Assembly (NCBI RefSeq): GCF_013410955.1
Contig: NZ_JACCCG010000001.1
Coordinates: 248,001-312,000, forward strand
Length of the DNA stretch: 64,000 nt
Direction: 5' to 3'
Source of the DNA: Microbacterium sp. AK009
GTDB lineage: Bacteria > Actinomycetota > Actinomycetes > Actinomycetales > Microbacteriaceae
In this document: positions 1 to 7,525 of the stretch, piece by piece
How positions within the stretch are numbered: position 1 is the stretch's first letter
How the letters are laid out: every line of letters starts with the position of its first letter
Position numbers and translations under genes: made by a program
The notes under the pieces: model-generated
Seen by the model: only the letters and a program-made list of their open reading frames with translations
Told to the model about the DNA's origin: nothing
The model's database searches: none

Positions 1-1
1 C

Positions 2-541
2 CACAACGGCACCGTGTACCGCTGGAACCGCCCGGTGTACGACATCGCCGACGGGATGCCGCACCTGCGGGTGGAGAACCGGCTGCTGGCCGCCGGCCCC
101 ACCGTCGCCGACATCATGGCCAACGCGGCCTTCTACTTCGGACTCGTGCGCGCGCTCGCCGAGGACGAGCGGCCGCTGTGGTCGCAGATGTCGTTCAGCG
201 CGGCGGAGGAGAACTTCCACGCCGGCGCCCGGGACGGCATCGATGCGCGCGTCTACTGGCCGGGGGTCGGCCAGGTGGCGGCGACCGAGCTGGTGCTCCG
301 GCGCCTGCTCCCCCTCGCCCACCGCGGCCTCGAGGCCTGGGGCGTCGACACCGCCGAGCGCGAGCGCCTTCTCGGCATCATCGAGCAGCGCTGCCTGACG
401 GGTGTCACCGGCGCGGAGTGGTTCGTCGGACGCATGCACCAGCGCCGCGGCATGGAGCGATTCGACGCCCTGCGGGCGACGCTCCTGGACTACACCGCCG
501 GGATGCACACCAACCAGCCGGTGCACACCTGGGAGCGCTGA
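2..541 (+). CDS. Glutamate-cysteine ligase family protein (GCS2), 3' part
   Basis: The reading frame is open from the left edge (H-N-G-T-V-Y-R-W) and ends at a TGA, giving the last 179 residues of a protein that starts outside the window. The segments RVENRLLAAGPTVADIMANA and FSAAEENFHAGARDGIDARV match the C-terminal half of the GCS2 family (YbdK-like carboxylate-amine ligases), which form gamma-glutamyl or related amide bonds with ATP. The catalytic N-terminal part is not visible, so the substrate cannot be judged. It runs tail-to-tail into the siderophore gene on the other strand, with only 12 bp between them. Confidence 0.8.
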   Translation, partial: HNGTVYRWNRPVYDIADGMPHLRVENRLLAAGPTVADIMANAAFYFGLVRALAEDERPLWSQMSFSAAEENFHAGARDGIDARVYWPGVGQVAATELVLRRLLPLAHRGLEAWGVDTAERERLLGIIEQRCLTGVTGAEWFVGRMHQRRGMERFDALRATLLDYTAGMHTNQPVHTWER

Positions 542-553
542 GCGCCCCTGGTC

Positions 554-1339
554 TCAGCGCGGTGTCTTCTCCGCCGTCTCGCCGCGCTTCCAGTACCCCT
601 TGATGACGGTCTGCTCGGCCGGCACGCCCCACCGCTCGAGCAGCAGGTCGCGTCCGGGCTTGACGATCGACTGCTCGGCCGCGATGAACCCCAGGATGCT
701 GCCGCGCGGCCGCTCCTGACCGCCGAGGGCGCTCAACCGCGCAGCCAGCGCCGACGCGGGCGCCGTGGTGCCGCGGTGCACCTGCTCGACGGCGACGCCC
801 GCGGGCGCGTCGATCGGCAGCTCGTGGGCGGTGTCGGCGACCTCGACGAGGATGCGCCCGCGCGCCTGGTCGTCCATGAGCCCGGCGAAGCGGCGCATCG
901 CCGGCACCGCGGTCTCGTCGCCCGCGAGCATCCAGAAGTCGGGCCGCCCCTCGACGACCTTCGAGCCGCGCGGACCGCCGACTCCGGCGAGGGCGCCGAT
1001 CGGCGCGGTCGCGGCCCAGGCGGCGGCCACTCCCGCCGTCCCCGCCGCCGGGTCGCCGTGGACGGCGAACTCGAGATCGAGCCAGTCGGCACCGAAGCGC
1101 GCGGGGGTGTACTCGCGGCTCGGCGCGGCGCGCAGCTCCTCGATCGCCTCGGGCTCGCCTTCGGGGAAGAAGATGCGGATGTGGTCGTCGGCTCCCAGGG
1201 AGGTGAACCCGGTGAGTTCCTCACCGACGAGGCGGACGCGGACGTACCCCGGGGTGAGCCACTCGCGGCTGTGGAGACGGACGCGGCGGAACTGCATCTC
1301 CAGACCTTCGAGGCGGAGGGAGAAGGATGACTCGGGCAT
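554..1339 (-). CDS. Siderophore-interacting protein (FAD-dependent ferric-siderophore reductase)
   Basis: 261 residues, the usual length for the SIP family. These flavoproteins reduce Fe(III) bound to imported siderophores in the cytoplasm so that iron is released. The N-terminal FAD-binding beta-barrel holds the R-x-Y-T-type motif (SREYTPARF, about residues 75-83). The NAD(P)H-side domain ends with the family signature around EQSIVKPGRDLLLERWGV and GYWKRGE. It is the last gene of the iron operon, 24 bp after the ATPase gene, with GAAAGAG upstream of the ATG. The pairing of reductase and uptake genes supports the role; the siderophore itself is unknown. Confidence 0.9.
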   Translation of the reverse strand: MPESSFSLRLEGLEMQFRRVRLHSREWLTPGYVRVRLVGEELTGFTSLGADDHIRIFFPEGEPEAIEELRAAPSREYTPARFGADWLDLEFAVHGDPAAGTAGVAAAWAATAPIGALAGVGGPRGSKVVEGRPDFWMLAGDETAVPAMRRFAGLMDDQARGRILVEVADTAHELPIDAPAGVAVEQVHRGTTAPASALAARLSALGGQERPRGSILGFIAAEQSIVKPGRDLLLERWGVPAEQTVIKGYWKRGETAEKTPR

Positions 1340-1363
1340 GGCGCTCTTTCGTATCGTGTCGGC

Positions 1364-2116
1364 TCAGTCCCACAACACCACGGGGCGTCCGTCGATGTCG
1401 GTGACGCGCGCGGGGGTGTCGTAGAGGTCGGTCAAGGTGTCGGCGGTGAGGACGTCGGGAACGGCTCCGTGGTGAACCACGCGGCCGCCCTTCATCGCCA
1501 GGATGTCGTCCGCATAGCGCGCCGCGACGTTGATGTCGTGGAGCACCACGACCACCGTCATCCCCCTTTCCTCCGCCAGTCGGCGGACCAGGCGCATGAG
1601 GGCCACGCCGTGACGGGGGTCGAGGTTGTTCAGCGGCTCGTCCAGCAGCAGGTGGTCGGTGTCCTGCGCGAGCGCCATCGCGACGAAGGCGCGCTGCCGC
1701 TGCCCGCCGGAGAGCTCGTCGAGGAAGCGGTCGCGCACAGCGCCCAGGTCGAGGTCGGCGATGGCGCGGTCGACGTGCGCGCGGTCATCGGCCGAACGCC
1801 CCGACCCGCCGTGGGGGAAGCGGCCGTAGGCGACGAGGTCGTCGACGCTCAGGCGGATGGCGAGGTGGTTGTCCTGCCGGAGGATGGCCAGGCGCCGCGC
1901 GAGGTCGCGGGTGCGGGTGGTGGCCACATCCATCCCGTCCACGGTGATGCGGCCACCGCTGGTTCCGACGAGACGCCCGATCGCCGCGAGGACTGTCGAC
2001 TTGCCGGCGCCGTTCGGTCCGATGATCGCGGTGACCCCCGGGCGGAGCGCGAGGGTGACGTCATCGACGGCGACCAGCGCGCCGTGGCGTTTGGTGACCT
2101 GCTCGGTCAGGATCAT
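1364..2116 (-). CDS. Iron-siderophore ABC transporter ATP-binding protein
   Basis: 250-residue FecE/FhuC-type ATPase that powers siderophore import. Walker A is GPNGAGKST (about residues 35-43), the signature is LSGGQRQRAFVAMALAQD, Walker B is HLLLDEPLNNLD, and the switch histidine lies in VVLHDINVA. The start is the ATG at 2114-2116. It overlaps the permease stop by one base (TGATG), which indicates translational coupling. The frame stays open far upstream, but that extension is a shadow of the permease gene. Confidence 0.93.
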   Translation of the reverse strand: MILTEQVTKRHGALVAVDDVTLALRPGVTAIIGPNGAGKSTVLAAIGRLVGTSGGRITVDGMDVATTRTRDLARRLAILRQDNHLAIRLSVDDLVAYGRFPHGGSGRSADDRAHVDRAIADLDLGAVRDRFLDELSGGQRQRAFVAMALAQDTDHLLLDEPLNNLDPRHGVALMRLVRRLAEERGMTVVVVLHDINVAARYADDILAMKGGRVVHHGAVPDVLTADTLTDLYDTPARVTDIDGRPVVLWD

Positions 2117-3123
2117 CAGCGGGCCCTTCCGGTGAGAACAAGGACGATGAAGAAGACGCCCCCGACGAACTCGATCACGATCGGCAGCTCGGTGCCGAAC
2201 CCGAGGAGCCGGTCGAGGATCAGCTGCCCGCCGATGAGCGCGATGACGCCGAGCGCGAAGGCGGTCGGGATGGTGCGGAGATGCCGATGCCCGACCGCGC
2301 CGTAGGCGAGGTTGGCGATGATCAGTCCGAAGAACGTCACCGGCCCGACGAGCGCCGTCGAGGCCGACACCAGCACGGCCACGACGATGATGACGTGGAA
2401 GACGACGCGGCGGTGGGCGACGCCGAGCGAGATCGCTGTCGTCTCGCCGAGCGACAGCACGTCGAGCTCGCGGCGGACGGGCCACAGCGACGCGACGGCG
2501 AGCACCACGAGCAGCGCCGTCGGCAGGAGGAGCTCCCGGTCGACCGAGGTGAAGCTGGCGAACGTGACGTTCTGCAGGATGGCGAAGGTGTCGGGGTCGA
2601 GCAGGCGCTGAAGGAACGCCGTCACCGACCGGAACATCACGCCGAGCACCAGGCCGGCCAGCACGATGACGTGGAGGTCGAGGCGGCGGCGCTGGAAGAG
2701 CCACCAGTACAGCCCCAGCACCGACCCCGCCATGAGCACGAGCTCGACCGACCAGGATGCCCAGGGTGGGGCCGCGACGAGGATGAGCGGTCCGAGGACG
2801 AACGCCACGACCGTCTGAACGGTCAGGAACACGGCGTCGAATCCGAGGATCCCGGGGGTGAGGATGTGGTTGGCGGTGATCGTCTGGAACAGCACCGTGG
2901 CTGCGCCGACGGCCGCGGCCGCGATCAGCATGCCCGCGACGGTCAGCCACCGCAGGCCCAGGGCGTACTCCCACGCGCCGGGGAGGTCGGTGAAGAGGAA
3001 GAGCGCGACGAGCGCGAGCGCGACGCCGGTGAGCGACAGGGTGGCGGTGGTCGGGTGCCGCAGGATCGCAGGACGCAGGATCGGATGCCGCGAGCCGGCC
3101 GCGCGCGGGAGGGTCGAGGTCAT
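2116..3123 (-). CDS. Iron-siderophore ABC transporter permease (second subunit)
   Basis: 335-residue FecCD-family permease with about nine or ten hydrophobic segments, forming half of the membrane channel. The region SLGETTAISLGVAHRRV followed by GPVTFFGLIIANLA is the conserved cytoplasmic loop and BtuC-type G-P-(V/I)-x-F-x-G-L-I motif that contacts the ATPase. The ATG overlaps the stop of the first permease by four bases (ATGA), and its own stop overlaps the ATPase start. It has a longer charged N-terminus than its partner. Confidence 0.92.
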   Translation of the reverse strand: MTSTLPRAAGSRHPILRPAILRHPTTATLSLTGVALALVALFLFTDLPGAWEYALGLRWLTVAGMLIAAAAVGAATVLFQTITANHILTPGILGFDAVFLTVQTVVAFVLGPLILVAAPPWASWSVELVLMAGSVLGLYWWLFQRRRLDLHVIVLAGLVLGVMFRSVTAFLQRLLDPDTFAILQNVTFASFTSVDRELLLPTALLVVLAVASLWPVRRELDVLSLGETTAISLGVAHRRVVFHVIIVVAVLVSASTALVGPVTFFGLIIANLAYGAVGHRHLRTIPTAFALGVIALIGGQLILDRLLGFGTELPIVIEFVGGVFFIVLVLTGRAR

Positions 3124-4061
3124 GACGCCGCCACCCTGTCCACCGGGCGGGCCCGGCCCACCAGCATCCAGAGGAAGACGATCCCGCCGATGATGCCCAT
3201 GACGACCGAGATCGGCAGTTCGTAGGGGTACCGCACGACTCGCCCGATGATGTCGCACAGCAGCACGATCGCCGCTCCCAGGAGCGCGACGAGCGGCACC
3301 GCGCGCCGCATGTTGTCGCCGACGAGGCGGCTGACGATGTTCGGCACAATGAGCCCGAGGAACGGAAGGGCGCCGGTGGTGACCATGAGGATGCCGGTCA
3401 CCACGGCGATGATCCCGACGCCCAGACCCATCACCACGCGCGTGTCCAGTCCGAGCCCGCGGGCGGTGTCCTCGCCGAGACCGGCGACGGTGAACCGGTC
3501 GGCGGCGATCCACGCCACCGCCGCAGCCGCCGCGGCGAAGAAGAGGATCTCGTAGCGGCCGCGGAGGATGGCCGAGAAGTCGCCGATCCCCCAGCTGAGC
3601 AGCTCCTGCAGGAGCTCGGTGCGATAGGCGAGGAACGTGGTAACCGCGCCGATGACACCGGCGTAGAGGATGCCGACGACCGGCACCAGCACGCTCGAAC
3701 GCGAGGGGATGCGGCGTGCGAGCAGGAGGAAACCGGCGACGCCGACCAGAGCGCCGACGGCGGCGACGGCGGCCTTCGCCCAGAGCGCCAGCCCCGGGAC
3801 GGTGAGGAGGATCAGGAGCAGGGCCAGGCTCGCAGCATCCGTAGCTCCGGTCGTTCCCGGTTCGACGAACCGGTTCCGCACCAGCAGCTGCATGATGAGC
3901 CCGATGATCGCGAACGCCGCGCCGGCGAGGACGAGTGCGAGCGTCCGAGGTACGCGGCTGGCGAAGAGGATGAACCCGTCGAGCTCGGCGACGCCGATGA
4001 ACAGCGAGATCGTCGCGAGGGCGGCGACGGACGCCGCCCCCGCGATGATCCACCGGGTCAC
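3120..4061 (-). CDS. Iron-siderophore ABC transporter permease (first subunit)
   Basis: 313-residue FecCD-family permease. Family marks are RVPRTLALVLAGAAFAIIG near the N-terminus and the ATPase-contact loop GLGLDTRVVMGLGV followed by GALPFLGLIVPNIVSRLVGDN. The start is a GTG at 4059-4061 that overlaps the stop of the binding-protein gene by four bases (GTGA). No ATG in frame gives the expected N-terminal membrane helix, so the GTG is preferred. It forms a heterodimer with the next gene. Confidence 0.92.
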   Translation of the reverse strand: MTRWIIAGAASVAALATISLFIGVAELDGFILFASRVPRTLALVLAGAAFAIIGLIMQLLVRNRFVEPGTTGATDAASLALLLILLTVPGLALWAKAAVAAVGALVGVAGFLLLARRIPSRSSVLVPVVGILYAGVIGAVTTFLAYRTELLQELLSWGIGDFSAILRGRYEILFFAAAAAAVAWIAADRFTVAGLGEDTARGLGLDTRVVMGLGVGIIAVVTGILMVTTGALPFLGLIVPNIVSRLVGDNMRRAVPLVALLGAAIVLLCDIIGRVVRYPYELPISVVMGIIGGIVFLWMLVGRARPVDRVAAS

Positions 4062-5095
4062 GCGCCCGCGGCCTCGTGCACCGAGGTGAGCACGTTCTGG
4101 ATCGCGGTCAGCCCGTTGATGACGATGTACAGCTCGCTGGCCGGGAGGTAGACGATGTGATCGTTCTGGGCGGCCGAGGTCTCGGCGACCAGCTCGTTGT
4201 CGAGTGTCTCCTCGGCGGTGGACCCCTCGCCGGTGGCGGCGCCGCGGTCGAACGCGAAGATCCACTCGGGGTTCGCGGTCAGCAGGAATTCGTTGGTGAC
4301 GGTGTCGCCGTGCGGCGAGCCCTCGGCGCCGGGGAGTTCGGCGGCGGTGACCGCGGGGGTCCATCCGAGCTCGTCGTAGAAGTAGCCGAAGCGCGAGCCT
4401 TCGCCGAAAGCGCCGTACTCGCCACCCGACACCGACAGCACGAGAGCCGTGCCGTCGGCCTCGTCGCGGAGGGTGTCTTCGAGCGACTCGATCTCGGCGG
4501 TGAGGGCCTCGACCTCGTCCTCGCGGCCGAAGATCTCGCCCAGCTGCGCGGCGCGCTCCAGGCCCGAGCTCGGGTCGAAGGTGCCGGCGTACGCACCCGT
4601 GAGGTCGATGGTGGTGCTGATCTCCGACAGCTTTTCGAACTGGCCGGTGCTGCGCGCGGCGGTGACGATCAGCTCGGGGTCGAGCTCGGCGACGGCTTCG
4701 AAGTCGGGCTCGAACAGGGTGCCGACCTTCGGCAGATCGGCGTAGCCCGACAGGTAGTCGGGGAGGGGGACGTCGGGGATGCCGACGACGGCGTCGCCCG
4801 CGCCGATCGCGTCGAGGGTGTCGAGGGTGGCGATGTCGAACGTGACGACCGAGGCCGGGTTCGCGGGCACCTCGACGGCGTCGCGGGCGACCTCACGGTC
4901 TTCCTGATACGACGACTCGCCGCCCTCCTCCACGAGCGTGAGGGTGGGCTTGGCGTTCTCGACGACGACGGTAGCGCGCGTCTCGGCCGCAGGGTCGGTG
5001 TCGCCCTGCGCGGCGGGGGAGGCGCATCCGGCGAGGACGAGGGCGGTGCCGCCGAGGGCGGCGACGGCGGTCACGAAGCGAGGTGATGATGGCAT
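4058..5095 (-). CDS. Siderophore ABC transporter substrate-binding lipoprotein
   Basis: 345 residues with a lipoprotein signal peptide ending in LVLAGCAS (lipidated Cys about residue 24), so it is anchored outside the membrane. The body is a FecB/FepB/YclQ-type class III binding protein: PASVVTFDIATLDTLDAIGAGDAVVGIP, then PDFEAVAELDPELIVTAARS, are typical. It is the first gene of the operon and fixes the import direction. The ATG lies three bases from an iron-box palindrome, with a -10-like hexamer seven bases upstream, so the transcript may be leaderless. Confidence 0.93.
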   Translation of the reverse strand: MPSSPRFVTAVAALGGTALVLAGCASPAAQGDTDPAAETRATVVVENAKPTLTLVEEGGESSYQEDREVARDAVEVPANPASVVTFDIATLDTLDAIGAGDAVVGIPDVPLPDYLSGYADLPKVGTLFEPDFEAVAELDPELIVTAARSTGQFEKLSEISTTIDLTGAYAGTFDPSSGLERAAQLGEIFGREDEVEALTAEIESLEDTLRDEADGTALVLSVSGGEYGAFGEGSRFGYFYDELGWTPAVTAAELPGAEGSPHGDTVTNEFLLTANPEWIFAFDRGAATGEGSTAEETLDNELVAETSAAQNDHIVYLPASELYIVINGLTAIQNVLTSVHEAAGA

Positions 5096-5132
5096 GTAGG
5101 TGAGGCTAGCCTTACCTCACCTCGCATGTCAC
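5096..5132 (-). promoter_or_regulatory. Promoter of the iron-siderophore operon, probably leaderless
   Basis: On the minus strand GTGACA (5127-5132), an 18-bp spacer, TAGCCT (5103-5108) and seven bases lead directly to the ATG at 5095. The TANNNT hexamer at this distance fits transcription starting at or next to the initiation codon. There is no room for a separate Shine-Dalgarno sequence. Confidence 0.6.
5098..5117 (-). promoter_or_regulatory. IdeR/DtxR-type iron box
   Basis: A 20-bp inverted repeat, AGGTAAGGCT/AGCCTCACCT, with nine of ten arm positions paired. A 19-bp register (minus strand, from TGAGGTAAGG) matches the IdeR/DtxR consensus TTAGGTTAGGCTAACCTAA at 15 positions. It covers the -10 hexamer, so iron-loaded repressor bound here would block RNA polymerase. 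This fits iron-repressed siderophore uptake. Confidence 0.8.
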
Positions 5133-5153
5133 CTCGATGTCTCGACGCTGATC

Positions 5154-5405
5154 TCAGTGGGTGGGAGGAGCGCCGTGGTGTGTGGTATCGGTGTCGGCGT
5201 GGTCGGGCTCGAGGCGCAGAATGTCACCGGGCTGGCACTCCAGCGCCCGGCAGAGCGCTTCGAGGGTCGAGAAGCGCACCGCTTTGGCCCGACCGTTCTT
5301 GAGGACGGCGAGGTTCGCGGGGGTGATGCCGATCAGGTCGGCGAGGGTGCCGACGGCCATCTTCCGTCGGGCGAGCATCACGTCGATGTCGACGATGATC
5401 GGCAT
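5154..5405 (-). CDS. Small XRE-family (Cro/CI) transcriptional regulator, YozG-like
   Basis: 83 residues: a single helix-turn-helix (TLADLIGITPANLAVLKNGRAKAVRFSTLEALCRAL, about residues 19-54) with a short tail. The pattern is that of the small YozG-type regulators normally encoded right after a DUF2975 membrane protein. Here that partner survives only as a short C-terminal fragment directly upstream, whose stop overlaps this ATG (TGATG). With the partner lost its present target is unclear; autoregulation is possible. The iron operon starts 58 bp downstream but has its own promoter. Confidence 0.8.
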   Translation of the reverse strand: MPIIVDIDVMLARRKMAVGTLADLIGITPANLAVLKNGRAKAVRFSTLEALCRALECQPGDILRLEPDHADTDTTHHGAPPTH

Positions 5406-5486
5406 CAGATCACCTCGTTGAGCTCGGCGCGCAACCGCCCTGCCTCGACGTCGCGGGCGATGGCCTGTCTCAGCGCACCCTGAGGT
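5405..5486 (-). pseudogene. Possible C-terminal remnant of a DUF2975-type membrane protein
   Basis: About 24 residues (LRQAIARDVEAGRLRAELNEVI) read into a stop that overlaps the XRE start codon. Their charged pattern resembles the cytoplasmic tail of DUF2975 proteins, the usual partner of this XRE type. Upstream the frame continues only into a dispersed-repeat copy (5494-5550) and has no membrane helices. I read this as the stump of a deleted gene. The evidence is weak because the piece is short. Confidence 0.35.
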
Positions 5487-5493
5487 CGATCAC

Positions 5494-5550
5494 AGAATCG
5501 CGCGAACTCCACAGAATCCCGGCGCTCCAGTGTGGTGTTGGCGTGATTCT
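5494..5550 (+). repeat. 57-bp three-site dispersed repeat, copy 1
   Basis: Core with AGAATC at 5494-5499 and 5513-5518 and the inverse GATTCT at 5545-5550. The sequence next to the inverse site is GTTGGCGTGATTCTGTGAC. An inverted copy with exactly the same spacings lies at 6292-6348. The two copies bracket the small membrane-protein gene, and copy 1 sits at the break point of the DUF2975 remnant. Confidence 0.65.
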
Positions 5551-5593
5551 GTGACGCTCGCACCATGGAGAGGCCTTTCCCCGACGCATTCGC

Positions 5594-6139
5594 GTGGGTA
5601 ACGTGGCGGCCGTGCCCCAGCTCTCGCCTCCCGTACCCGACGCCGCGACCATCCCTCGCCCGCGCACGGCCCTGATGGGCCGCGAGCTCGTCGTTCACAT
5701 CCGGCGCCTGCTCATCGTCACGCTCGTGGTCTGCCTCGTGTACCCCACCTTCGTCGGCGCTTCGAGCTCCTTCTGCCCGGGTGGCTTCGACGCCGAAGGC
5801 GGGTTCCTCGATGGCAACGGGCAGCCGACCGAGATGGCGCCCGAGTGCCTGTCGCTGCAGATGGGGCCGAGTCCTTTCGTCTTCGCCGCCATCGCGGCGA
5901 TCGTGCTGATGACGCTCGGTCGCGTCATCCGGGTGGCGATGGATCTCGAATCCGCAACACGGATGCTGCGCCGCGCCGCCCTCGCGATCATGATCGTCGG
6001 AGGGGTCTCCGTCGTCGTCGCGCAGGTGTGGTTCGGGTTGCTGCCGGTGCGCGAGTGGGACCCGGAGAGCGGGTACTTCTTCCTCTTTCCGTTCCCGTTC
6101 GCGAGCGTCGACCTGACGGTCGCGCCCCTCTCACCCTGA
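5594..6139 (+). CDS. Hypothetical membrane protein (three helices)
   Basis: 181 residues with no family I can name. Three hydrophobic stretches are visible, about residues 36-55 (LLIVTLVVCLVYPTFVGASS), 93-110 (FVFAAIAAIVLMTLGRVI) and 128-148. An extracytoplasmic loop carries two cysteines. The general shape (helix, Cys-containing loop, two helices) recalls small DUF2975-like partners but the sequence does not match. The start is uncertain: GTG at 5594, 5603 or 5612, or ATG at 5675; none has a strong ribosome site. It is bracketed by the two 57-bp repeats. Confidence 0.55.
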   Translation: MGNVAAVPQLSPPVPDAATIPRPRTALMGRELVVHIRRLLIVTLVVCLVYPTFVGASSSFCPGGFDAEGGFLDGNGQPTEMAPECLSLQMGPSPFVFAAIAAIVLMTLGRVIRVAMDLESATRMLRRAALAIMIVGGVSVVVAQVWFGLLPVREWDPESGYFFLFPFPFASVDLTVAPLSP

Positions 6140-6149
6140 TCGCGCTCCC

Positions 6150-6265
6150 CGCCCCGCGCCCTCGCCCCGCGCCTCGCCCCTGTCCCGGCGCCCTCGGCCC
6201 CTCGCCCCTGCCCCCGCGCCCTCGCCGCTGCCCCGCCGCCCCTGCCCCGCCGCCCTCGCGTGTGG
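6150..6265. repeat. C-rich low-complexity tract in a 333-bp gene-free stretch
   Basis: The interval 6140-6472 holds no supportable gene. Its first part is an imperfect array of CGCCCTCGCCCC-like units, strongly skewed to C on the plus strand. Its second part holds copy 2 of the 57-bp repeat. Open frames across the tract are low-complexity Arg/Gly/Ala/Pro strings and are not believable proteins. Confidence 0.6.
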
Positions 6266-6291
6266 CCCACACCCCTCGCCTGCACGGTCGC

Positions 6292-6348
6292 AGAATCGCG
6301 CCAACGTCGCAGGAACTCGGCGTGATTCTGCGAGGGACGTGTGATTCT
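6292..6348 (-). repeat. 57-bp three-site dispersed repeat, copy 2 (inverted)
   Basis: AGAATC at 6292-6297 and GATTCT at 6324-6329 and 6343-6348. Read on the minus strand, the sites have the same 19-bp and 37-bp intervals as copy 1, and the shared flank is GTTGGCGCGATTCTGCGAC. Identical spacing with scattered base changes suggests a mobile or recombinogenic repeat family rather than chance. Confidence 0.65.
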
Positions 6349-6472
6349 CCGACGCAGGGGAGCGCGGAAGCGCGGACGCCGTTGCGTGGGCGCGCGTGTC
6401 GCAGATACACATCCGCGCCCGCCGCGGGCGCCCCGGCCTTGTCGTGCCGCGGCCCGGCGCGGCCCGCCGGGC

Positions 6473-7525
6473 TCAGACCGCGGGCTGCTGCTGGGTGATG
6501 CAGTGGATGCCGCCCCCGCGGTCGAACAGGGGGCGCGCCTCAACGGTGACAACCCGGCGGCCGGGATAGGCGTCGGCCAGGATCTCCCGCGCGCGGGCGT
6601 CGGCGACCTCTTCGCCGAAGCCGCAGGCGATCACGCCGCCGTTGACCACGAGATGGTTGACGTAGCTCCAGTCGACGAACCCTGCGTCATCGCGCAGCGT
6701 CGCGGGTGCCGGCAGTCCGGTGATCGTGACGTCTCTCCCGCGAGCGGCGAACGCCGCCTCGAGCTCGCCGCGCAGCTGACGCGACACCGCGAAGTCGGGA
6801 TGGTCGGGGTTCTGCTGCTCGTGGAGCAGCACCCGGTCCGGCGCGGCGAAGGTCGCCACGATGTCGACGTGGCCGTTCGTGCCGAGATCGTCGTAGTCGC
6901 GGGTGAGCCCGCGCGAGAGCCAGATCGCATCGGTCGCGCCGATGGTGCGGGCCATCTCGGCCTCCACCCGGACTTTGTCGGCGAAGGGGTTCCGGCGCGG
7001 GTCGAGCTGCACCGTCTCGGTCAGCAGCACCGTGCCCGCGCCGTCGACGTGCAGGCCGCCGCCCTCGTTGACAAGCAGCGAGCTGATCACCTCGACGCCG
7101 AGAAGCTCACCCACGAACCGGCCGATGAGCGCCGACTTCTGCCACTCCGCCCAGTCGGGTGCGCCCCAGCCGTTGAACACCCAGTCGACGGCCGCGAGCC
7201 GGCCGGGCCGGGCGTCGTCGACGACGAAGGTCGGGCCGACATCCCGCATCCAGAACTCGTCGATCGGCGCCTCGACGATCTCGATCTCGCCGCCGAGCAT
7301 GCGCCGCGCCCGCGTCGTCTCGGTCGGGTCGACCACCATGGTCACCGGCTCGAACTCGGCGATTGCATGCGCGACCGCCGTCCACGCGGCATAGCCCTCC
7401 TGGCGCTCCTCGGCGCTGTCGCCGAGGGTGAAGCCCTCGCGGGGGAAGGCTATCCAGGTCCGCTCGTGCGGCGCGGTCTCGGCGGGCATCCGCCACCGCG
7501 GGGTCAGGGCAGGGCCATCGGTCAT
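6473..7525 (-). CDS. aguA: Agmatine deiminase (peptidyl-arginine deiminase family)
   Basis: 350 residues, the normal length. The enzyme hydrolyses agmatine to N-carbamoylputrescine and ammonia in the cytoplasm. Family motifs run in order: the N-terminal PAETAPHERTWIAFP, the substrate-guanidinium loop WMRDVGPTFVVD, NEGGGLHVDG, NGHVDIVATF, and the nucleophile in RGGGIHCITQQQP (Cys342). The ATG at 7525 overlaps the amidase stop by four bases (ATGA), so the two are co-translated. In-frame sequence further upstream belongs to the amidase shadow. Some relatives act on other guanidino compounds, so agmatine is the likely but not proven substrate. Confidence 0.88.
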   Translation of the reverse strand: MTDGPALTPRWRMPAETAPHERTWIAFPREGFTLGDSAEERQEGYAAWTAVAHAIAEFEPVTMVVDPTETTRARRMLGGEIEIVEAPIDEFWMRDVGPTFVVDDARPGRLAAVDWVFNGWGAPDWAEWQKSALIGRFVGELLGVEVISSLLVNEGGGLHVDGAGTVLLTETVQLDPRRNPFADKVRVEAEMARTIGATDAIWLSRGLTRDYDDLGTNGHVDIVATFAAPDRVLLHEQQNPDHPDFAVSRQLRGELEAAFAARGRDVTITGLPAPATLRDDAGFVDWSYVNHLVVNGGVIACGFGEEVADARAREILADAYPGRRVVTVEARPLFDRGGGIHCITQQQPAV

